Positions 1 to 10,979 are shown, counted from the stretch's first letter. The stretch is DNA of 64,000 nucleotides from Arcuatula senhousia (GCA_963971305.1 CAXARO010000209.1:62001-126000); one strand, 5' to 3'. The notes: generated by a model not told the origin, from the sequence alone. Program-made: numbers and translations.

Positions 1-1586
1 TAGAAATTTCTTTATCCTTTAACATACAGTGTAAAAATCAAATAAGTTATTTCTTTGGTATAATTTTCAAATGAATAAAAAAATATAACTGAGTTGCATG
101 ATTGCAAATAATATTGCTAAAAGCCACTTTGAAGTCGCCACATTTACGGTTAACCAAGAATATAATTAAATCCCGTTTACACAATAAAAGACATTCGTCG
201 GAGAATCCAATGATGTAATCCTGTCTAAAGATGTAAAGGCTGACAGAATTTTCAATATGTTGCTTCACAAATAACTGAATAAACGACACCTATTGTACTA
301 AAAAGATTACTCGTAATCGAATTATTCGTCATTTTAATAATATCAAATGGATCGGTGGTGCCATAAAGACCCCGTTCATGTTAGAATTAAATTAAAGTTC
401 AAGAGTTCTCTAAAGCTAAAGTACTAATAGTTAATTAACGACAGAAAATTAAGAAGAAACGATATAAATGATAATCCAGAGACAGAGAATGACAAAATTT
501 CAAATCCTTCAGGCTTATTTTCATTTTCTTTAGTCCTTGAAAAGAATAAAATATATACTTTTTTTAAAGGCAGTGAATGCCTAAATTAGTTATTTTGACA
601 GTAAAATTACAGAACACAGGGAATCTACATATCAGGAATCTGTTTTTATTGGAAAGATTTTTTATTAGGTATACATTTAGCCAGGTTGAGTATTAAAACA
701 AAATACACATTCTCCCTCAAAAATACCTTCACCACCACTAAAAAATCAAAGCCTAAAAAATAATTGTTTGTTAGGAAACCTATATTTTGAAGGTAAAGAA
801 AATAATAATGATTATAGCGTTAAACTGTTAAGTACCATTTTTTATAAGAATCATGCAAAGAGCGATTCGTGGGTGAAACTTACACCAGTTTATGTGTTAT
901 TCCTAACTAGCACCCTGCTTTGATATTTTGTGCTCTTCTTCCGAACCAGCCCTGGTCCTGAGAGCAAAAAATATATAGAATGCATTGGAAAATGTAAGAA
1001 AGGGAGATAACTCTTAAAATTGTCAATAATTTTAATAGAAACCATTGTAACAAATTGACAAGATTTCTGCAGGACCAGGCAGTTATGAGCAAATTGTTAT
1101 TTATTTCTTAGTTTATATACTTTGAACTATCTTTCCTTAAAAATAAACCACTGTAGCTTTTTTATCGATGAATCACTTTTCTTCAATTTTGCATGATTCT
1201 TAGGTGGACTACTACTTAAAAAGCACAAAAGATAAAATATGTCCATTTTTACGTCCTTCCCCAAAAGGCTAAAAGCCGAAATCATACCCCAATCTCATTT
1301 TAAGCCTTGAGCATGTTCAGTGTATTTTTATTATCTTTACCTCTTTGTGGCATTATGTGGAAATGCACTGAAAGGCTTCATATTAACGTTAGCAAAACAT
1401 TGTCGTAGCCGAAAATGATAAACCTTGACTTTTCAATTAAATCATTTCTGTGAGCTGCACCTCTCGTACGTTGTTTATCACAGTTTTGTTCTGATCCCGG
1501 GAAAACTTTTGGAGATTCGGCATCTTTTTCTGATTTTGGCTGGTTTCCGATTTACGTTATGTTTTATACATTTATGTTGTACTTAG
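1..1586. other. AT-rich flank, no gene seen
   Basis: I see no supportable gene or repeat here. Short open frames on the minus strand (47-289 and 907-1092) have no recognisable motif and no flanking splice logic. The last bases before 1587 may be the first non-coding exon of the GPCR gene that follows. Confidence 0.5.
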
Positions 1587-1670
1587 GTAAGCTTTATTTA
1601 ATGTAAGGATTTTTTAAAAGATGAAAAAATGTTGGTTTAATATGAAATAATATTTATGTTTTTATTTCAG
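1587..1670 (+). other. Candidate 5' leader intron of the GPCR gene
   Basis: A good donor (AG|gtaagc at 1587) is followed 84 bases later by a pyrimidine-rich acceptor (tttttatttcag ending at 1670). This lies about 480 bases upstream of the GPCR start codon and would place an intron in the 5' untranslated leader of an otherwise intronless coding region. This is inferred from splice-site appearance only. Confidence 0.35.
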
Positions 1671-2149
1671 GTCATTTTCCACGTGAAGTACAAGTGATTT
1701 GTTTTGCCAATCATCCTACGTGCTGTGAGATGTTCTCTTCGGTATTAATCAAAAAGCAATTTTAATCTGACTTGATACCAGACATTTACGTGATAAAACA
1801 AAACAAGGAGGAAAACATTTGAGAAATATAACTGCATTTAATTAAAGATTCGGAGATTAGAATCGATTTTTAGATTTTGAAATCTCTTTGTAATCTTAAT
1901 TTATATATACAAAGTGTTATTTTGAAACTGAAGTAATTTGATAAAAGACGTAGTTGTGACTCTGATATAAAACTGGAATTTGTGTGCGGCAATGGCAAAG
2001 TACAACAAAGATCAAACATTCTTCCAGTAGAAAAAGAAACGGAAGTATTACTCTTTTCTAATTCTAATATCATTAAGGTATCGGTTACTCTGTTATCAGT
2101 CTAATTGGATTGTCTACTCGCTAACTACCGGATTAGTTTCATAGAAGCA

Positions 2150-3253
2150 ATGCAGATATTAGGAATGCTACCTCTGGAAGGGAACAACTCACAAAGCAAT
2201 CAAAACGTATCATATGTAAACAATTCGTTATACCAAAATGTTGAATATTGTTGTGAACTCGATGACACTGCGCAGAAATTTGAACATACAATGAGCGTAT
2301 ACGTGCCCCCTGTTTTATTCATTTTTGGGACTTTTGGAAATGTTATGACGATCTTAGCTATGAGAACAAGATCCTTTAGGCACTACCCAATCGCTTATTA
2401 CCTTACAGCATACTCAATTTCAAGTCTTTTGACATTGTATGTGTTTTTAGGATCAGAATGGATTGCATACATGGCGGATAAACCCCACATAGATACACAG
2501 GCAGACTGGATATGCCGCATATGGCAGTTTATAAGCAGAGTAGTCACATATTCCAGCATATGGTTTGTCGTGTCAATGACCATCGATAGATATATAACAA
2601 TCTGGCACAGAAAAAAGTCAGTCAGAATATGTACATTATTCATGGCAAAGTTTGCCACTATCTCAATTATTGTCGGATTAACCGTAGTTAGCGTTCATGC
2701 CATGTGGACTTATGAGCTTATGAAAGGATGTTACTATTTCCACAATGATGACGATTTACATGTTGTAATTTGGCCTTGGATGTCTGCAAGTTGCTACTCA
2801 TTCATTCCACTCGCTTTAATATTTTCCTTTGATGTGCTCATTTTCACTGGACTGTGCATGAAAAATGCCCCTGCAGAAACGAACAACGAGATGACACCGA
2901 TGGTCTTGACACATGCAACTCTCGTTTTGTCGATGACATATTTCATATTAGTTTTGCCTCCAACCATCATCAATATTGTGGATACTACATACCCGCCATC
3001 TTGGTTACACGAGCGCCATTTAATGGCTCAGTTAGCTATTGCGAGAGTTATCGGACACAATATGGCGTGGGTCAATACCATCATAGCATTTTATGTTTGT
3101 TACTTGTTCTCACAATCTTTCCGAAAGGAGGTTTGTGGAATTTTAAAATCGTTAATATTTACTAAACCTGACCGACGAATGTACGAACTTCACCATGGTT
3201 CTGATAGCAGTGCAAGTCAGATGGAAACTGAAATTTCTGTTACAAACGTATAA
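2150..3253 (+). CDS. Rhodopsin-class G-protein-coupled receptor, orphan peptide-type
   Basis: One uninterrupted 367-residue frame. An in-frame stop at 2102-2104 precedes the first ATG at 2150; a TTG at 2105 opens the frame but is not a credible animal start. What I see: an extracellular N-terminus with three N-glycosylation sequons (N12, N19, N24); TM1 with the GN pair (N64); the TM3 cysteine C122 with partner C194 in the second extracellular loop; DRY at 146-148 followed by ITIW; a TM5 proline (P220); a TM6 with PP at 270-271; and a TM7 ending N309-T-I-I-A-F-Y-V-C-Y then FSQSFRKEV as helix 8. Odd points: the TM6 CWxP motif and the TM7 NPxxY proline are both absent, and TM4 lacks its usual tryptophan. 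The N-x-x-I-x-F-Y form of TM7 recalls invertebrate FMRFamide and related peptide receptors, which are expanded in lophotrochozoans. The ligand is unknown; the membrane receptor role is inferred from the fold. Confidence 0.9.
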   Translation: MQILGMLPLEGNNSQSNQNVSYVNNSLYQNVEYCCELDDTAQKFEHTMSVYVPPVLFIFGTFGNVMTILAMRTRSFRHYPIAYYLTAYSISSLLTLYVFLGSEWIAYMADKPHIDTQADWICRIWQFISRVVTYSSIWFVVSMTIDRYITIWHRKKSVRICTLFMAKFATISIIVGLTVVSVHAMWTYELMKGCYYFHNDDDLHVVIWPWMSASCYSFIPLALIFSFDVLIFTGLCMKNAPAETNNEMTPMVLTHATLVLSMTYFILVLPPTIINIVDTTYPPSWLHERHLMAQLAIARVIGHNMAWVNTIIAFYVCYLFSQSFRKEVCGILKSLIFTKPDRRMYELHHGSDSSASQMETEISVTNV

Positions 3254-3539
3254 AAATGTACAGTTCAGAATTTTAAATGTAAATATATAAACTGAATACA
3301 TTTGACTATGAAAAATATTTTTCCTTTCTATTCGACGGGAAGCTAAGTGCTTGTTGTTTTGTTTAAAGATATGTTAAATGAAATGGTGTTATTGTTTCTA
3401 TGTTTGTTTGCTATTAGTATTGTTAATGTTTCATTACTTTGGTACTCATAAAATGTTATATACCATGTTCGTTCATATGATGATATATGGCTTTCTGTTC
3501 GGTTATTTTTATGACTAATGACAAAATTTTAGTTCTCTC
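3254..3539. other. 3' flank of the GPCR gene
   Basis: AT-rich sequence after the stop codon. No canonical AATAAA lies close to the stop; the first clear one (3738-3743) falls inside a repeat copy. No further gene is visible. Confidence 0.4.
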
Positions 3540-3745
3540 TGAGTTCACTCTTGTTTCGACTGGAGTTCACATTGTTGATTGATATTCAGTATTTTGTGTT
3601 TCCATGTTTTACATGTTGTCTGTTTTTATTCCGTTTTTGTTTGTGTTTACTGGTTTTGTCTCTGCCCTTTCGGACTTTTGACATTCGGATACCCCATTGG
3701 TACCTCTGTTTCTTTACATAGTCTATTTACGCATTGTAATAAACG
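3540..3745 (-). repeat. Dispersed repeat family B, copy 1
   Basis: Nearly identical sequence recurs at 25420-25590 in the same orientation and, reverse-complemented, at 11815-12065, 27840-28075 and 44400-44590, with a fragment at 40275-40335. Read on the minus strand the best copies give a polar, basic frame ending in NSGAPEE and a stop, so it may be the C-terminal coding tail of a mobile-element ORF. Its class is unknown. Confidence 0.6.
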
Positions 3746-3824
3746 TTCATGTACCCAATACCAAAAGCTTAAATACGAACAAATTTGGTAAACATCCGGA
3801 AAACGTTGGTTGAATAATCAACCG

Positions 3825-4000
3825 ACTTTCAAGAGAAGTCTGCTTTTGACATGTACATAATCAAATAAGATAAGTAGTAATTTCTTACAATTAACAGTCT
3901 GATAAGCTATATCTCCTACCAAAACATATTTGTCTAGTTATACAATGAAAATAAAATCTAGGTCAATAGAGTGCACTGTTTCGTTAGGAACCGTTTGTTA
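3825..4000 (+). repeat. Dispersed repeat family T, copy 1
   Basis: The segment around 'tatctcctaccaaaacatat' recurs with similar order at 5560-5735 (ending in 'tttatccatacaatg') and at 10155-10350. All three stand next to family A or family C copies, so they are probably parts of the same dispersed element. Confidence 0.45.
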
Positions 4001-4142
4001 AATGTTGGAGTAGCCAAGTCGACAACAGGGAACATATTGGCATAACAGTATACTATATGAAAATGTTTTGATTAAAGTAAATCTACACGAAAAACTGGAC
4101 AAAATGCGAGAAAAAAATAATAAAGCACTATATTAGCCATAT

Positions 4143-4707
4143 ATGTACATCAATGTTATTGTACAATCTCTTTTCATTTTTGTCTTGTTCTATTCACTGT
4201 ATAAAGGTCTTTGGGACAATGACCCATTCCGGTCTGTCTATATGCTGCGGTTGTTGACTTTTCCATGTCAATATATTAACTCCATGACTATTCAAAAGGA
4301 TAAGTTTATCTTTGGGCTATTTTTGACCACCGAATCAAATTGCTTTACGTCTTTCTTGGATTTGCACCTAGAATTTGACCCAGGTGGTCATCTCAGTACA
4401 AAAAATTACGATAAAAGAGACGATTTTAATTTTCAAATTATTAATTTTCCTAATCTACAGAGCAATATACCTACTTCCCCTGCATACGATGTTTATATTT
4501 CACAACTTATTCGATATGCCAGAGCTTGCACATATTTCACAGATTTTTTGATCAGACACCGATTTCTTCGTGACCGACTTTTGGAGCAGGGCTATAAGAA
4601 AATACGTCTCATACGATCACTCAAAATAAATCTTTCGTCGTTATCAGCCACTAGTAGAAAAGTTCAAAATTGAGTTAAAAGATATGGTGGTTAATTGTTT
4701 TAATTAG
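4143..4707 (+). pseudogene. Reverse-transcriptase C-terminal fragment, frameshifted
   Basis: The frame from 4143 to 4673 carries the motif string TSFLDLHLEFD, then LSTKNYDKRDDFNF, NIPTSPAYDVYISQLIRYARA and LLEQGYKKIRLIRSLK. I recognise these as the region following the polymerase domain in a very common retroelement protein family of molluscs and cnidarians; a Penelope-like relationship is possible but not proven. At about 4630 the frame breaks: similarity resumes in the next frame at 4633 (FRRYQPLVEKFKIELKDM) and ends at TAG 4705-4707. The polymerase catalytic motifs are not present, so this is a 5'-truncated, decayed copy. Family A repeat sequence follows directly and is probably its 3' non-coding part. 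Confidence 0.8.
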
Positions 4708-4774
4708 TGTTTGACTGGTCTGCTGTACTGAGATGATCACCTCAATATCCCTATTGTGTCTCACAACTATTTTG

Positions 4775-4990
4775 TGTTCTATGGTCATTACCGGATCCTA
4801 AGATCACAATGGAAGAGGGAGGTTTGGCGCCATAAAACCTGGTTTAACCCACCATTTCGTTTGAAATGCCTGTACCAAGTCAGGACCATTCCGATCCACC
4901 AATTCTCCGGTATGACTGATTCGTTTTTGTAATTTTATCTGGACTATGAGATTGATCATTCAAGTTCGGTAGTTTTGTTATAACCTTTAT
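4775..4990 (+). repeat. Family A repeat, copy 1 (3' tail of RT element)
   Basis: Contains 'aatggaagagggaggttt', 'tgaaatgcctgtaccaagtc' and 'attgatcattcaagttcgg'. Related copies lie at 5278-5500 (+), 8875-8950 (-), 9268-9475 (-) and 56640-56795 (+). Its position just after the RT fragment suggests it is the untranslated end of the same element. Confidence 0.6.
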
Positions 4991-5277
4991 TTTGTACAAG
5001 CAGATAAATTAAATTAGAATAATCAGGCTTTTGATTTATTTGCAATAATTTGTCTCATTACTTCGTTTCATGATTTTCGACTGAACTAAATTTTGTCAAT
5101 TTCTATAGAATGTATCTTTACAATTAAGTTACAATAGAAGTACTACACATTACATTATTTCACAACAAATTTTGGATATTTGTTAAGCAGCACCGGTGTA
5201 GAATACGATGTCAAACAAGTATATATATGTGAATGATTAATTTACTTGTACTAACAGAGCCGTTTTGTGTTTAACAT

Positions 5278-5500
5278 TACGACCGGACCTTATGATCCCC
5301 ATCTACGCAACAGTAGGGGAAGATTTGGTGCAATATAAGCTGGTTTTATCAACCATTACATTTAAAATTTCTCTACAATTCAGGACTATTGTGATCTTCA
5401 ATTTCTCCGATATATCTTATTGATTTGTCTCTTCCTCTTATGCCTTGAAATTGATCATCCCAGTTCGGTTATTTTATCATTGAATTTCCCTTTTTAATAG
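5278..5500 (+). repeat. Family A repeat, copy 2
   Basis: A diverged copy of the segment at 4775-4990 (shared 'aattgatcatcccagttcgg' and 'caggactattgtgatc'). The two are in the same orientation about 500 bases apart. Confidence 0.55.
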
Positions 5501-5559
5501 TGTTTGTACCTGCTTCTTGATCTATATGAAGATAAAAAATTATAACAAAAATATTAGGG

Positions 5560-5735
5560 TAGATTTAACTGGCTGACAAGAAGAATCCTATTTTTTGAAT
5601 TAATCAACAACAATGTGTGTTATTTTTTTCAATCAAATCAATTAAATAAAACCAAAGAAGATATATCCCCTACTGAAACATATTTATCCATACAATGGTA
5701 AATAAAAGGTATTATCAAAACTACCTAACTCTCAC
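5560..5735 (+). repeat. Family T repeat, copy 2
   Basis: Shares 'aactggctgacaa' and the A-rich block before 'catatttatccatacaatg' with 10155-10300 and, more weakly, with 3825-4000. Confidence 0.45.
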
Positions 5736-6030
5736 TGGTATAAACCCGATGACCGTGCGGTCATCCCAATATGGCGGTGCTTGATATAAGCAAAATAATT
5801 ATATTGATTTTACAAAACTTTCAATGCGTATAAAGCTCAAATACGAATATAAGAAAAAAGCATCATCATTATTGCCTTAGTCTGCCTCGTGAATATTTCC
5901 CTCAGGTGTTCGTGTTTCTCATAATCATCGTTTAAAATTTTTGCCAGGATGAGTGTAACTGCAATGTTGTAATGACCGTAACTGGAAAGATGGATGAGTG
6001 TAACTGGCATAGTCATTCAGAACATCAATC
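5725..6030 (+). repeat. Family Q element, copy 1
   Basis: One end reads 'cactggtataaacccgatga' then 'cggtcatcccaatatggcgg'. The other end carries repeated 'gatgagtgtaactg' and 'atgaccgtaactgg' motifs. The same two ends occur reverse-complemented at 8525-8815, so this is a non-coding element present as an inverted pair. Confidence 0.6.
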
Positions 6031-6146
6031 TGTAGAAATAAGTTTGATTTGCAAAATAAATGAAAAACCTTTATGTTAAATGTGTACTGGGGGCTGGGAT
6101 ATTTAAACAGAAGGTTCAGCTTTATTTTCTCATTAAAGGTGACCAG

Positions 6147-6227
6147 GGTCTATGGTAGTCCGAGATTGCTCTGACGTCCTCGGCATTTTTACAGCCAGCT
6201 GGTGCCAATCTCGGACTAGGTCTATGG
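6147..6227. mobile_element. 63-bp fold-back mini-MITE with 9-bp target duplication
   Basis: TAGTCCGAGATTG at 6156-6168 is answered by its perfect reverse complement CAATCTCGGACTA ending at 6218. The 63-bp unit is flanked by direct repeats GGTCTATGG at 6147-6155 and 6219-6227. A 9-bp duplication with TIRs fits a MULE-type or similar DNA transposon; the superfamily is inferred. It cannot encode anything. Confidence 0.75.
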
Positions 6228-6559
6228 TTAGCCGCAATTTTACAAAATTATACGTTTCTATAAAAGCTTATGTGAGCTGTTGTAAAAAAAATATCAATTT
6301 AAGTTTTAAGGTAATCCAGCCTTTAGAATACCGGTATATAGAACTTGGAGTCATATATGGCAGGTAATGTGTTCATTTAAGGTTAATTTTCTATTGATTC
6401 TCGGGTGTTTGTGTTGTTGTTTTGACAGATTCTATTTTTCTTTCCCCGTTTTAGATAAAACAGCTATAACAGAGCGAAGAACACGATATGCAAGCAGTGG
6501 GTATTATTCAATTCCACTGAATCCTGAATAAAAAAAAAGTTTCTTAAATGTCAACGGAT

Positions 6560-6850
6560 GTTTATGAGTGAGTGAGCGATTTTGTGTTTTACGCCCTTTC
6601 AACGCAAAATAGGTTATTAAAAGGAGATGAACATGAAACGGGATGATAAAATGAACATGAAATGATGATGAGAAATGAATTATAGGGATGGGGTGAGAAA
6701 CAAGAAGAACCACAGGAAAAAGGGGAGAGTTGGGTAGGGGCGGAAAATATAGCCTTATTATGCGGTTGCACTGACGGTCCACAAAGGGGTGTTTTATGTG
6801 CATGAAGCGTGGCACTCTCCACACACGTTGCCCACTATGTTCAGACTATT
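6560..6850 (+). repeat. Family C repeat, partial copy
   Basis: Shares 'gtgcatgaagcgtggca', 'tccacacacgttg' and the preceding 'ggggcggaaaat' block with 7190-7590. The open frames covering it on both strands are shadows of the repeat. Confidence 0.65.
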
Positions 6851-7184
6851 GGAGATTCAGAACTATTAAATATCCCTGATATTTTTCTCTTTTTTTCTGA
6901 AAATAGTCATTGTTATTTTGGGGGTTTTCTTATGTCTAGCTTTAATTTCTAACTTCAAGTAATTATGATTTAAATGCTGCTGACGGGCTAGTTTTCGAAA
7001 CATAAATTTCCAGCATAAGTTTATTACAAAAGTGTCTACGTTTTCAGACCATTTTCATGATTATTTTATCCTTTGAAATCTAGTAATAAGTCTTGCACTT
7101 ATAAAGGGTTAGGCCCGAGGATATGTTATAAAACTATTAGTGTGTTTGTTTCATATATTACATATCCAAATTAACCGTTTATAC

Positions 7185-7590
7185 CCGGGTTTTGGTATTT
7201 GTAATGATGATGATGACAAATGAAATATGGGGTGGGGTGGGAAACACAGGAACAGTAAATTTGACTAACTATAGGAAAAGGGGCGGAAAATTTAGCCCAT
7301 GTGGTGCACTTCAGTTGGCGGTCCACATACGGGTCTTTTACGCGCATGAAGCGTGGCATCTCCACACACGTTGGCCCACTATGGTCAGCGGTCACAGATT
7401 CCGCATTATAGACCTGACAACCCCTGCGGACAAAGGCCACCCTATTCAGCCACCTAGTGTACATGTACACACCTTGGTCGCTCTGTGGGCTGAGCACTGA
7501 CTCAACGTCAGAATTTCAAGACCCTTAGTCGCCTCTTACGACAATCTAGGCACTGCTGCTAGCCCATTCGCCTCCCGGCCCCGTATATAA
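7185..7590 (+). repeat. Family C repeat, best copy
   Basis: About 400 bp with ordered blocks: a 'gatgatgatgacaaatg' start, 'gcatgaagcgtggcatctcc', 'ctatggtcagcggtcacag', 'ctctgtgggctgagcactga' and an end near 'cctcccggcccc'. Partial or diverged copies lie at 6560-6850, 8110-8390, 9580-10075 and, reversed, 53500-53950. Open frames exist on both strands but none is conserved between copies. Confidence 0.7.
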
Positions 7591-7599
7591 TAAATAATA

Positions 7600-7790
7600 A
7601 AATATGACGTTCCTCTTTCGTTTAAGAACCCTGCTGCAGGTCTCCATGTGGCAAAAAACATTGTCATTCCAACCTGGGATGCTTGTGTCCAGGGCAAGCG
7701 ACTATCAATACTGGGACTCAAACGTTCAGGGTTCCCCGTTGCGGTCGTATCATGCTGCGTTCGGTGAAGCTTTTTATTCCTTAAAATATT
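7600..7790 (-). repeat. Family D element end
   Basis: Matches, reverse-complemented, the start of the element at 13104 (the shared block is 'gcggtcgtatcatgctgcg' followed by an AAGCTTTTTATT-like terminus near 7780). Only one end is present. Confidence 0.55.
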
Positions 7791-7944
7791 TGAATTTCAA
7801 TATATATATTTGGTGCAAAAATATTTGTCAACAGAGCTTGATGAAAAAAATCCGAAGAAGGATTTCAGCTTTATACACTAATGCTAATGATGAAAAAACA
7901 AGTTTTCATGTTAAGGGGTCAGTCCCTTACTAGCTAACTAATCA

Positions 7945-8060
7945 AGATGTGGCATCAGCGCCTACTGGCCACGTTGAAGGCTACTGGCTGTTTTTTCATT
8001 GTGGTTTTTGAAAATGTTTTCGCTTGTTTCATGATCAGTGGCCTTTGTCGTGTACATATT
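7945..8060 (+). repeat. Short dispersed repeat H, copy 1
   Basis: Shares 'cgttgaaggct', 'cattgtggtttttg' and 'gtcgtgtacatattc' with 20585-20690, which lies inside the TTAA-bounded element copy 1. Confidence 0.4.
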
Positions 8061-8109
8061 CCGGATATCATTAAACATATATCATCGCATTCGGTACCAC
8101 GATAATCAT

Positions 8110-8390
8110 TTATTTTTTATTTATTGTTTAACGTGCATGACTCTTGACACCATTCATTTAAACGTTGACCAACTATGGTCAGAGGTCTGGGTTTCCGTAA
8201 TATAGACCTGACAAACCCCTTGGATGAGTGTTACCCTATTAAGCCACTCAGGGTACACACTTTGGCCGCTCTGTATGCTCAGCACCTATCCGATGTTAGA
8301 ATCTCAAGACCCATAGCCGGCTCTCACGACATGCTTGGCTCTGTTTCAGGCCTATTTGTCTCCCGGGCCATACGCGCCTTCATGTCTTAA
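8110..8390 (+). repeat. Family C repeat, partial copy
   Basis: Carries the 'caactatggtcagaggtc', 'ctctgtatgctcagcacc' and 'gactc..tctcccgggcc' order seen at 7380-7590, with substitutions. Confidence 0.6.
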
Positions 8391-8524
8391 AAGTTTCTGT
8401 GATTATAATACATAATCATAATAAATTATATGTACACAAGCAAACAATCATGAATTATTATAAATGACTGCCATTACACTTGTTTCAAGCTTAGGGTAAA
8501 CTCAAATTTAATACTAGTATTCCC

Positions 8525-8815
8525 ACTGCATTGTACCATTAATCTTGCAGTTACGGTCATCTTATTTTCCAATTACGGTCATCATAAGCTGCAGTTACAC
8601 TCATCTGTTCAGATCTTGAAACGCTGTATCTGGCGATTTTTACGCATGATAATGCATTTCTTTTGATTCTTTTCGATGAACCAAAAATCACTGGCAGGCC
8701 ATTGATTTCAAAAACGCGCAACCAAAAGAAAAACTAAGAAAATTCGAATGTCCTGTTTCGGCTACCGCCATATTGGGATGACCGTTACGGTCATCGGGTT
8801 TATACCAGTGAACTC
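8525..8815 (-). repeat. Family Q element, copy 2 (inverted)
   Basis: The reverse complement of this stretch begins 'cactggtataaacccgatga' and ends with 'gatgagtgtaactgcag' and 'gatgaccgtaa' motifs, matching 5725-6030. Confidence 0.6.
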
Positions 8816-8869
8816 TGAAGATGTATCGCGAATGTCCAAGAAAAAAGACAAAATAAGGAAGACACACAT

Positions 8870-9480
8870 GAAAAAGTGAAGATCGCAAAGGTCCTGACTA
8901 GGTACATGTATTTCTTAATGAATGGTGGGTTAAACCAGATTTTATTGATTGTGTTTTATTTTCAGACTACAGAATGGATCATTGGAAAAACATGTAACAT
9001 AACTCCTAGAAAGAATAAATAAATAAAAAGGTGTAATGAAATTTTGAAGCCCATAAGCATAAAGGTCACGTGACTAATGCAAAGCTGTGTACATTGTAGT
9101 ACTTGTAAAAAGACACATGAAGTGATAACCGCTATAGGAATTTACGTCCCTAATCACCTAAACTGCCACTGAAAGGTCTACACCTTAATGATGCAATCCA
9201 GTTCTTTAATAATTCACAACGACTATCGTTATTCGCCAATTATTTGTAAGAGCGAATAAAGGTAATAACAAAATTACCGAACTTGGAGGATCAATCTCAA
9301 TGCACAAGAGAAAAGACAAAACATGGAAGACACACTGGGATATTTATAGATGGCAATGGTCCTGACTTGGTATAGGCATTTCAAATGAAATGGTTGGTTA
9401 AACCAGGTTTTATGGCGCGCCAAACCTCCCTCTTCTATTGCGATCTTAGGGACCGGTAGTAAAACACAACACAACACGGT
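8870..9480 (-). repeat. Family A repeat, inverted copies
   Basis: Two reverse-orientation pieces (8875-8950 and 9268-9475) contain 'ggttaaaccaggttttatgg', 'caaacctccctcttctattg' and 'aaggtcctgactaggta', the complement of the family A copy at 4775-4990. Nothing recognisable lies between them. Confidence 0.6.
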
Positions 9481-9579
9481 TGTGAACACATAATAGGGAT
9501 AATAAACTTTATTAAAGGCAAATTTAAATAGGTTCTCAAATCAAGACTTGTTTAATCTTGACATTTGCAATTGGATGGT

Positions 9580-10075
9580 GCATCCCCATGCATGTTACCT
9601 TTAACGGGGCGCTCTCAACATATAATTCATGCAAAACGTTGTTATAGTTACACGTAATACAATGAATATGACATAAAGATGAAGAAGAGGAAACGGGGAC
9701 ACAAGATCATTCTTGGGGGAGAAATTTGACTGCAACTGGAAAAAGGAGTGATAAGTAGAACGGACAACTAAGCCTCCTGCATGGGGATCCTACGGGTCTT
9801 ACTCTCATCAAGACATGCGGCTAGTTCTTTAACGTGAGAGGAAATCTTTTTTCCCATCACAGTGCCCCCCACAGTTTGTTGTCAGGTTTCTGCATTATAG
9901 CCTCGTGATCCCGGCATTAATTATGACAGGGCTGAGGGCTGCCCCATTCTACCACCTAGGGCACACATCCCAGTCTCTTTGTGGGCAAAGTGGTCTGACC
10001 CGATAGCGGGGTTTTAAGCACTCGTTAGTGCTTTGCGCTGCTGCTAGCATATTTGCCACTGGAACATACAAAGCT
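9580..10075 (+). repeat. Family C-like repeat, diverged copy
   Basis: Ordered blocks resemble the 7185-7590 copy ('ggggcg', 'tctgcattatag', 'ctctttgtgggc', 'gctgctgctagc'). Other blocks ('catggggatcctacgggtc', 'ctctcatcaagaca') match the reversed copy at 53690-53760. No gene. Confidence 0.55.
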
Positions 10076-10154
10076 GGATCCATGCACAACGGAAAATTTT
10101 TAATAAGACTACCTCACTTTTTATATTATATTACTTTAAAAACAAGGTTCATTC

Positions 10155-10350
10155 ACACCAACTGGCTGACAAAATGAAGACTGTGTTTGACAACTAATTA
10201 ACCAATATAAGTAGTTCTTTTTTTCTCAATCAAAACAATTTAAAATCACAAGAAAAATATCCCACACAAAACCATATTATGTTGTACAATGTTTAATTAA
10301 TACTAGTAACTTGTAGTGTTGTTGCTTAGGGCACAGTTTGTTGAAACGAA
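10155..10350 (+). repeat. Family T repeat, copy 3
   Basis: Shares 'aactggctgacaa', an A-rich block and 'gttgtacaatg' with 5560-5735, then a 'gcacagtttgtt..aacg' block resembling 3975-4010. Confidence 0.4.
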
Positions 10351-10467
10351 GGAATAGCAGGATCTTATTTTATTTCAAAATCCTTTTTATAACCGTTTTA
10401 TTTGACAATTCGGTCAATGTTATCCAAGTTAGAAAAAAAAAGTTAAATTATGAAAAAATAGCAATAA

Positions 10468-10478
10468 AGTCTAGCCAT

Positions 10479-10521
<43 letters not shown>

Positions 10522-10534
10522 TCTAGCCATTCTT
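10468..10534 (-). mobile_element. Pure poly(A/T) insertion flanked by a 13-15 bp direct repeat
   Basis: An uninterrupted run of T at 10481-10519 is flanked on both sides by agtctagccattctt (10468-10482 and 10520-10534, overlapping the run by two T). The structure is that of a retrotransposition product consisting only of a poly(A) tail in minus orientation, with its target-site duplication. It is observed directly; the mechanism is inferred. Confidence 0.7.
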
Positions 10535-10979
10535 ATATCATACAAACCTTTTGTCTAGTCCTTTTTACTGAATACAGTTAGTCAGGATAATAGACTATTT
10601 CAGAATGAATTTATTTGTGGAGACACTTTACATGTTTGCCTTTGGAAAATTGATGTACATTGCACTAGCAGATAAATTGCAAAAAGAATAATCCAACACT
10701 TAATTCGGTTGTTTAAGATGTCTCAATCATTTGCTTAAAGATTTTCGCTTACTTTTTTCAATCCTTGAAATAAAGGCACACATAAAATAACGCAACATAC
10801 AGTTAATGCTACTTATTCAGTAAACATGCAGGTTTGCTCCACCATGAATACATACTATAGTAGATTACGCATGCATGTGACTTGTTTGCTGAATAAACAC
10901 AGATTTATCGGTCTTAAATCTGCTAATGATGAGTTATAACCTACATTGGTATTACAATATTGCATCTTTACAACAGTAT
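10535..10979. other. No feature seen
   Basis: AT-rich sequence without a recognisable gene or repeat. Confidence 0.4.

Noticed and set aside
2105..2149. TTG start extending the GPCR by 15 residues
   Set aside because: Animal genes very rarely start at TTG. The first in-frame ATG is at 2150 and an in-frame stop lies immediately before 2105.
7171..7500. Overlapping open frames of more than 100 codons on both strands
   Set aside because: They coincide with the family C repeat and are not preserved in its other copies.
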